DNA from: Anaerovibrio sp. RM50
Lineage (GTDB): Bacteria; Bacillota; Negativicutes; Selenomonadales; Selenomonadaceae
NCBI RefSeq assembly: GCF_000622005.1
Contig: NZ_JHWV01000012.1
Span: forward strand, 48,731-112,730
DNA: 64,000 nucleotides
Reading direction: 5' to 3'
In this document: one piece after another, positions 60,750 to 64,000 of the stretch
How positions within the stretch are numbered: the first letter of the stretch is position 1
Layout: the number at the start of each line of letters is the position of its first letter
Notes under the pieces: generated by a model
Seen by the model: only the letters and a program-made list of their open reading frames with translations
What the model was told of the DNA's origin: nothing
The model's database searches: none
Program-made: the position numbers and the translations under genes

Positions 60750-61007
60750 ATGAACAAGAAAACTATAGCAGCCGGGGTTATGAGCATTATGATTTTGAGC
60801 GCTGTTCCAGCATTTGCGGCCACACCGCACCATGATGAAATTACCGCCCCTCATCATTCTGTACACCATTCCACAGACATCAAATACGACAAGGAAATCA
60901 AGCCCCACAAGGACGTAAAACCGGCACCTGCCCCTGAGCCTCCAAAGATAGATACCCATAAGGACAAGAAGCCAATACCTCCAAAAGAAGATAAACACCG
61001 TGGCTAA
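60750..61007 (+). CDS. small secreted His/Lys/Pro-rich protein
   Basis: An 85-residue protein: signal peptide MNKKTIAAGVMSIMILSAVP cleaved after AFA, then a low-complexity mature part with HHSVHHSTDIKYDKEIKPHK and PAPAPEPPKIDTHKDKKP. Ten histidines suggest metal binding. ATG 60750 follows AAGAAGGGA. It is followed by a hairpin terminator and the DUF4405 gene. No family recognised. Confidence 0.68.
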   Translation: MNKKTIAAGVMSIMILSAVPAFAATPHHDEITAPHHSVHHSTDIKYDKEIKPHKDVKPAPAPEPPKIDTHKDKKPIPPKEDKHRG

Positions 61008-61067
61008 TTGTCAGTTATAAGTTATAATTTAATAAGGCTGTGTATGGAGCCATGCTTTAAGCAGAAA

Positions 61068-61108
61068 AATCGACAATCTTATCAGAATAAGTGCGTCGAT
61101 TTTTTTTA
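61068..61108 (+). terminator. intrinsic terminator after the His-rich protein gene
   Basis: AATCGAC (61068-61074) pairs with GTCGATT (61095-61101), with an inner CTTATCAGAATAAG, and is followed by TTTTTTT. Confidence 0.72.
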
Positions 61109-61126
61109 CTACGAAATCTTAGTGAA
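61105..61126 (+). repeat. 22-bp sequence shared with 49016-49037, start of a structured leader
   Basis: Identical to the copy at 49016. Here its ACGAAATCT pairs with AGATTTCGT at about 61156-61164, and GATGAAAGC pairs with GCTTTCATC just before the ribosome site of the DUF4405 gene, so the leader RNA can fold strongly. Confidence 0.55.
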
Positions 61127-61218
61127 TCGAATCTGTAAGATGAAGATGAATTTTAGATTTCGTGTAAGGGCTGATGAAAGCCCGTATGCTTTCATCTTGC
61201 TTACGAAAGGAGATTATC

Positions 61219-61482
61219 ATGAAAAAGAATTATTGGCTTGACTGGTTGCTTTTTATCAGTGGTTTGATTTGCATTGTTACTGGATTAATGCTGGATTTCC
61301 ATCTTATTTCAGGTGGCAGGGAAGCCAGGCTATTATACAGACACATCCATATTTACAGCGGTTATATTATGGGAATTGGGCTGCTGTTTCATTTAATCTG
61401 GCATAAGGGCTGGATTTCCATGGCCACAAAGAAGATTTTAGGCCGTAAAAACGCCCCTGCTCAGGACTCGGAAATAGTCTAA
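61219..61482 (+). CDS. DUF4405-type small membrane protein
   Basis: An 87-residue protein with two membrane helices: WLDWLLFISGLICIVTGLML and IYSGYIMGIGLLFHLIWHKG. Histidines in LYRHIHIYSG and LLFHLIWH resemble the haem-ligand placement of cytochrome b-like DUF4405 proteins. ATG 61219 follows AAAGGAG. It may form a membrane electron carrier, perhaps with the His-rich secreted protein upstream; that pairing is inference. Confidence 0.72.
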   Translation: MKKNYWLDWLLFISGLICIVTGLMLDFHLISGGREARLLYRHIHIYSGYIMGIGLLFHLIWHKGWISMATKKILGRKNAPAQDSEIV

Positions 61483-61822
61483 AACAGGGGCTGGATTGTA
61501 ATGAAAAATTCCTTGAATACCCACCAGTATCAGCCTTTTATTGGTAAAGAGAAACATATCTCTGATAACCTTGTAGGATGTCCATCTTCATATCGCTATA
61601 GCATTTAATGGTCAATTTGAATATTTTAGGCCATCAAAAAGGGGCCTCACGGCCCCAAATATTTTGGATTTAAAAAATTGATGCTTTATTCGGCACAAAA
61701 CCTACAAATGCTATGGGAAACAACTTGTCCCTAGTATATCAAATGTTATTGTAACTCCATTAAATCCAACTGCGCAGCTTGGTCACGAGCGACATATATA
61801 ACACCTATGTACTTTTCATCAA
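61483..61822. other. 340-bp gene-free stretch with one terminator
   Basis: GGGGCC-TCAC-GGCCCC (61641-61656) followed on the minus strand by TTTTT is a good terminator for the antitoxin transcript. The 165 bp between it and the antitoxin stop contains only a 26-codon frame (LIDEKYIGVIYVARDQAAQL), too short for a known toxin. Confidence 0.55.
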
Positions 61823-62116
61823 TCAAACTCCCAAATCAGCAAATCCTTCATCCACTTCAACGGATTCGTCCTGTTTGGCTTGCTTTAATCCAGTTTCCAT
61901 GAATTTATTAAACTGCTCATTAGTCATTTCGTCACGTGCCAATACCCGATTAGGGAGCGTCAAGCTAAAAGGAATACCATTATGGGCTATAATTTGTCTA
62001 TAGAACATATCAATTGCCACAGAACGCGGAATACCAAGATTGGCAAGGATGATTTCAGCCTGCTCTTTTATATCCGCTTTCATTCTTAAATTAACATTTG
62101 CTGTTTTAACTGCCAT
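61823..62116 (-). CDS. RelB/DinJ-family antitoxin, apparently without toxin
   Basis: A 97-residue protein. MAVKTANVNLRMKADIKEQA forms the ribbon-helix-helix DNA-binding part, then EIILANLGIPRSVAIDMFYR and IPFSLTLPN, a very typical DinJ pattern. The C-terminal part (EQFNKFMETGLKQAKQDE) usually wraps a YafQ/RelE toxin. No such toxin follows before the terminator at 61641, so the toxin has been lost or replaced. Confidence 0.88.
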   Translation of the reverse strand: MAVKTANVNLRMKADIKEQAEIILANLGIPRSVAIDMFYRQIIAHNGIPFSLTLPNRVLARDEMTNEQFNKFMETGLKQAKQDESVEVDEGFADLGV

Positions 62117-62281
62117 ATCACATCACCCCTTTACACAATAATATACAAAAGTGACGCAATCTGCAATACATTTTCGTAATTAGAATAAGTTCCTGTGTTA
62201 TCTTTTGATGCTATCGGCCAATCAAAAAGGGGGCGCCCAAGACATTACGCCTAGAAATTGAGTATCTGTAAAATGTTCCGT

Positions 62282-63190
62282 TTATTCAGAACAGCGTCGG
62301 GCGATTTTGTCACATTGGGTATTATATGCTTCACCATTATGTCCCTTGACCCATGTCATCTTTATATTATGCTTTATAAACAGGTCGTAAAATTCTTTCC
62401 ATATACCAGTCCGGAATTTAGCCTGCTGATTATGAAACTTGAAAGAGTACACTGTTTCAATAATAGAAAGACAATCTGTACGAATTTCTATATCAGCTTT
62501 CTGGCTGCTATCGATAGCTCTTAAGGCTGATACAATAGCATGCAATTCAGCGTTGCTGGAATTCATTATTGCAGATGACTTGCCGCCTACACATATTTCT
62601 GTGCCAGTGACTGAATCTATAATAATAGCGGCATATCCTGTTCCCATGGCCTTATAAGAGGCATCAGTATATATGATTAACGGATTTGGAGATTTAATCT
62701 TGCAATAAATCCAAGGCCTTGAAGATATTGCAAACCGCTGAATCGCTTGTTGAAGTTTTCTTATAACGCTGATCTGGGAAAGTTTCGGTTGCAGATTGCT
62801 CCACCATTTTTCATAAAATTTTCCTGGTATAACCCTGTCAACATGAATTATGGAATTAATGCTGAAACGTCTCAAGCCCAGCCATTCCCTGGCACCTTCC
62901 TCAGTATAGAACATCTTCCCCCTAGATTTTGGAACTCCAATGATATTATCCTTGAATTCCTCTTCAGAATAATAAATACCGGGAGCCTTGCCAACCTTCA
63001 CTGCGTAAACACATTTTTGGGCTGGAAAATCTGCCGGTTCCCTGCACCAGACCTCGGCATCTGCCAACGAATCAAACCCCTTGGCAGCCTTAAATTTCTT
63101 TTGGTTAATCAGTTTTTTATATTTGCTGAGAGATTTAACAACAATATGGCTGCCATTCTTATAACGTATGGCATAGTATTTTTTGGCCAT
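62282..63190 (-). CDS. ribonuclease H with viroplasmin-like N-terminal domain
   Basis: A 302-residue protein. Two viroplasmin-like motifs occupy the N-terminal ~115 residues (KKYYAIRYKNGSHIVVKS with KGFDSLADAEVW, and KCVYAVKVGKAPGIYYSEEE with YTEEGAREWL). The C-terminal RNase H domain has all four acidic residues: YTDASYKAMG, NAELHAI, IRTDCLSI and CDKIARR. Viroplasmin domains bind RNA-DNA hybrids in eukaryotic RNase H1. It would remove RNA from hybrids; the distance between the two halves is spanned by a basic linker. Confidence 0.87.
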   Translation of the reverse strand: MAKKYYAIRYKNGSHIVVKSLSKYKKLINQKKFKAAKGFDSLADAEVWCREPADFPAQKCVYAVKVGKAPGIYYSEEEFKDNIIGVPKSRGKMFYTEEGAREWLGLRRFSINSIIHVDRVIPGKFYEKWWSNLQPKLSQISVIRKLQQAIQRFAISSRPWIYCKIKSPNPLIIYTDASYKAMGTGYAAIIIDSVTGTEICVGGKSSAIMNSSNAELHAIVSALRAIDSSQKADIEIRTDCLSIIETVYSFKFHNQQAKFRTGIWKEFYDLFIKHNIKMTWVKGHNGEAYNTQCDKIARRCSE

Positions 63191-63454
63191 GTGTTCACCT
63201 GCTTATTTGAAAACACAAAATGGAGTGACACATTCCGTAGCCAGACAAAGACAGTATAACATAGCAATCTGGCAACAGAAGGGCGTGTCAACGGATAAAA
63301 CCAAACAATAGTTTGTTGTGCTAATAGTAACATATGTTTGTATAAAAGTCTATATTTTTCTACAAAGCTGTATCAAGCAACGATTTTAGTGGGCTTATTC
63401 ATTTATTTTGAGTATAAATCGAAATACTATTCATCTCAATAAAAGAGGCCTTAG

Positions 63455-63964
63455 CTTTTCGCTGGGCCCCGGTATGAGAAATGGCTTACCGATGTTACTG
63501 AGTTTAAATGGTATGAAGGATTGGAAGCACGCAAGATTTACCTAAGTGCAATTCTAGATCTGTATGATAGAAGAATAGTTGCTTTTGTCTTAGGAACTCA
63601 CAATAACAATTCGTTGGTATTCAAAACTTTAGATGAAGCTGTGAAAAACAATCCAAATGCGCATCCACTGTTTCATAGTGACCGTGGTTTTCAGTATACA
63701 AATCGGATATTTCATAAAAAATTGGAAGAATACGGTATGCTTCATAGTATGTCTCGTGTTGCTCATTGCATTGACAATGGGCCAATGGAAGGTTTTTGGG
63801 GCATATTGAAAAGGGAATGTTATTACGGCAAACGCTTTACAGATAGACTTAGCCTCGTACATACAATAAAATTCTACATTGCTTACTACAACGATAACCG
63901 TGTTCAACGCAACCTTGGCATTTTGACGCCGAGAGAAAAACACGATATGTATTTTGCCGCATAA
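63455..63964 (+). pseudogene. 5-prime-truncated IS3-family transposase (OrfB integrase domain)
   Basis: The frame is open from 63455 and homologous from PRYEKWLTDVTEFKWYEG to the end. The catalytic triad is present: D in LTDVTEF, D in HSDRGFQYTNR and E in GPMEGFWGILKRE; the tail is YIAYYNDNRVQRNLGILTP. The N-terminal helix-turn-helix part, OrfA and the left inverted repeat are missing upstream, where unrelated DNA lies, so the element is dead. A hairpin directly follows the stop. Confidence 0.85.
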
Positions 63965-63967
63965 AAA

Positions 63968-63993
63968 GGTCGACAGAACAATCTCTGTCGACC
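63968..63993 (+). terminator. hairpin at the end of the IS3 remnant
   Basis: GGTCGACAGA (63968-63977) pairs with TCTGTCGACC (63984-63993), preceded by A5. It may be the terminator or part of the right end of the insertion element. Confidence 0.6.
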
Positions 63994-64000
63994 AAAGAAA

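Overview
The window looks like chromosomal DNA of a diderm, low-to-mid GC anaerobic Firmicute of the class Negativicutes (Selenomonas/Anaerovibrio type). This rests on the protein style and on the mix of strict-anaerobe genes (hybrid cluster protein, CGGC and DUF169 proteins, rubrerythrin-like protein, B12-controlled import) with a chemotaxis operon and periplasmic adaptor proteins that imply an outer membrane. The genus is an inference. No rRNA, tRNA or CRISPR array was recognised.

Layout. 1-9649 (minus): a cut-off aroB, then a chemotaxis operon read cheA-cheW-MCP-cheR-cheB-PAS histidine kinase-response regulator. 9.8-14.8 kb: asparaginase, a YcgR/PilZ protein, an orphan Panacea-domain gene, an Fsr-like MFS exporter and an Rpn nuclease. 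15.3-17.4 kb: an AT-rich island with an unknown protein and two nucleotidyltransferases, the second truncated. 17.5-21.7 kb: nitroreductase, a Crp/Fnr regulator, a CGGC protein, an Mrp ATPase and a metal-binding lipoprotein. 21.8-28.9 kb: a LysR regulon made of a YeiH-type exporter and a cobalamin-riboswitch operon (binding protein, FecCD permease, ATPase, nitrogenase-component-1-like protein). 28.8-33.7 kb: a redox/nitrosative-stress block (thioredoxin reductase, thioredoxin, HxlR regulator, Hcp, DUF169).

33.9-41.8 kb: an NHLP-type peptide export operon (two adaptors, a C39-peptidase ABC transporter, a second ABC transporter, an ECF sigma factor) next to a divergent 61-residue double-glycine precursor peptide with a 12-residue predicted core. 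42.3-48.4 kb: a rubrerythrin-like/MarR/VOC operon with paired operators, a binding-protein fragment, YbaK, a YgjP-type peptidase, a BFD ferredoxin, DUF3793, a flavodoxin split by an in-frame TAG and a Tat-exported FAD enzyme. 48.4-57.8 kb: a metalloprotease-like protein, c-di-GMP proteins, HU, a hydroxyacid dehydrogenase, a NYN-domain protein and prfC. 57.9-64 kb: decaying and accessory genes (AAA-DUF4143 ATPase behind a 33-bp-phased repeat array, DinJ antitoxin, viroplasmin-RNase H, truncated IS3 transposase).

Regulation and repeats readable from sequence: one 32-bp operator is shared by the Crp/Fnr gene and hcp. A LysR box occurs with identical geometry before yeiH and between lysR and the riboswitch operon. 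Four full copies (about 145-171 bp) plus partial copies of a structured repeat with TTATAA ends are scattered through the window, and one supplies the stop codon of prfC. Five near-identical hairpin terminators share a GGACAGC arm.
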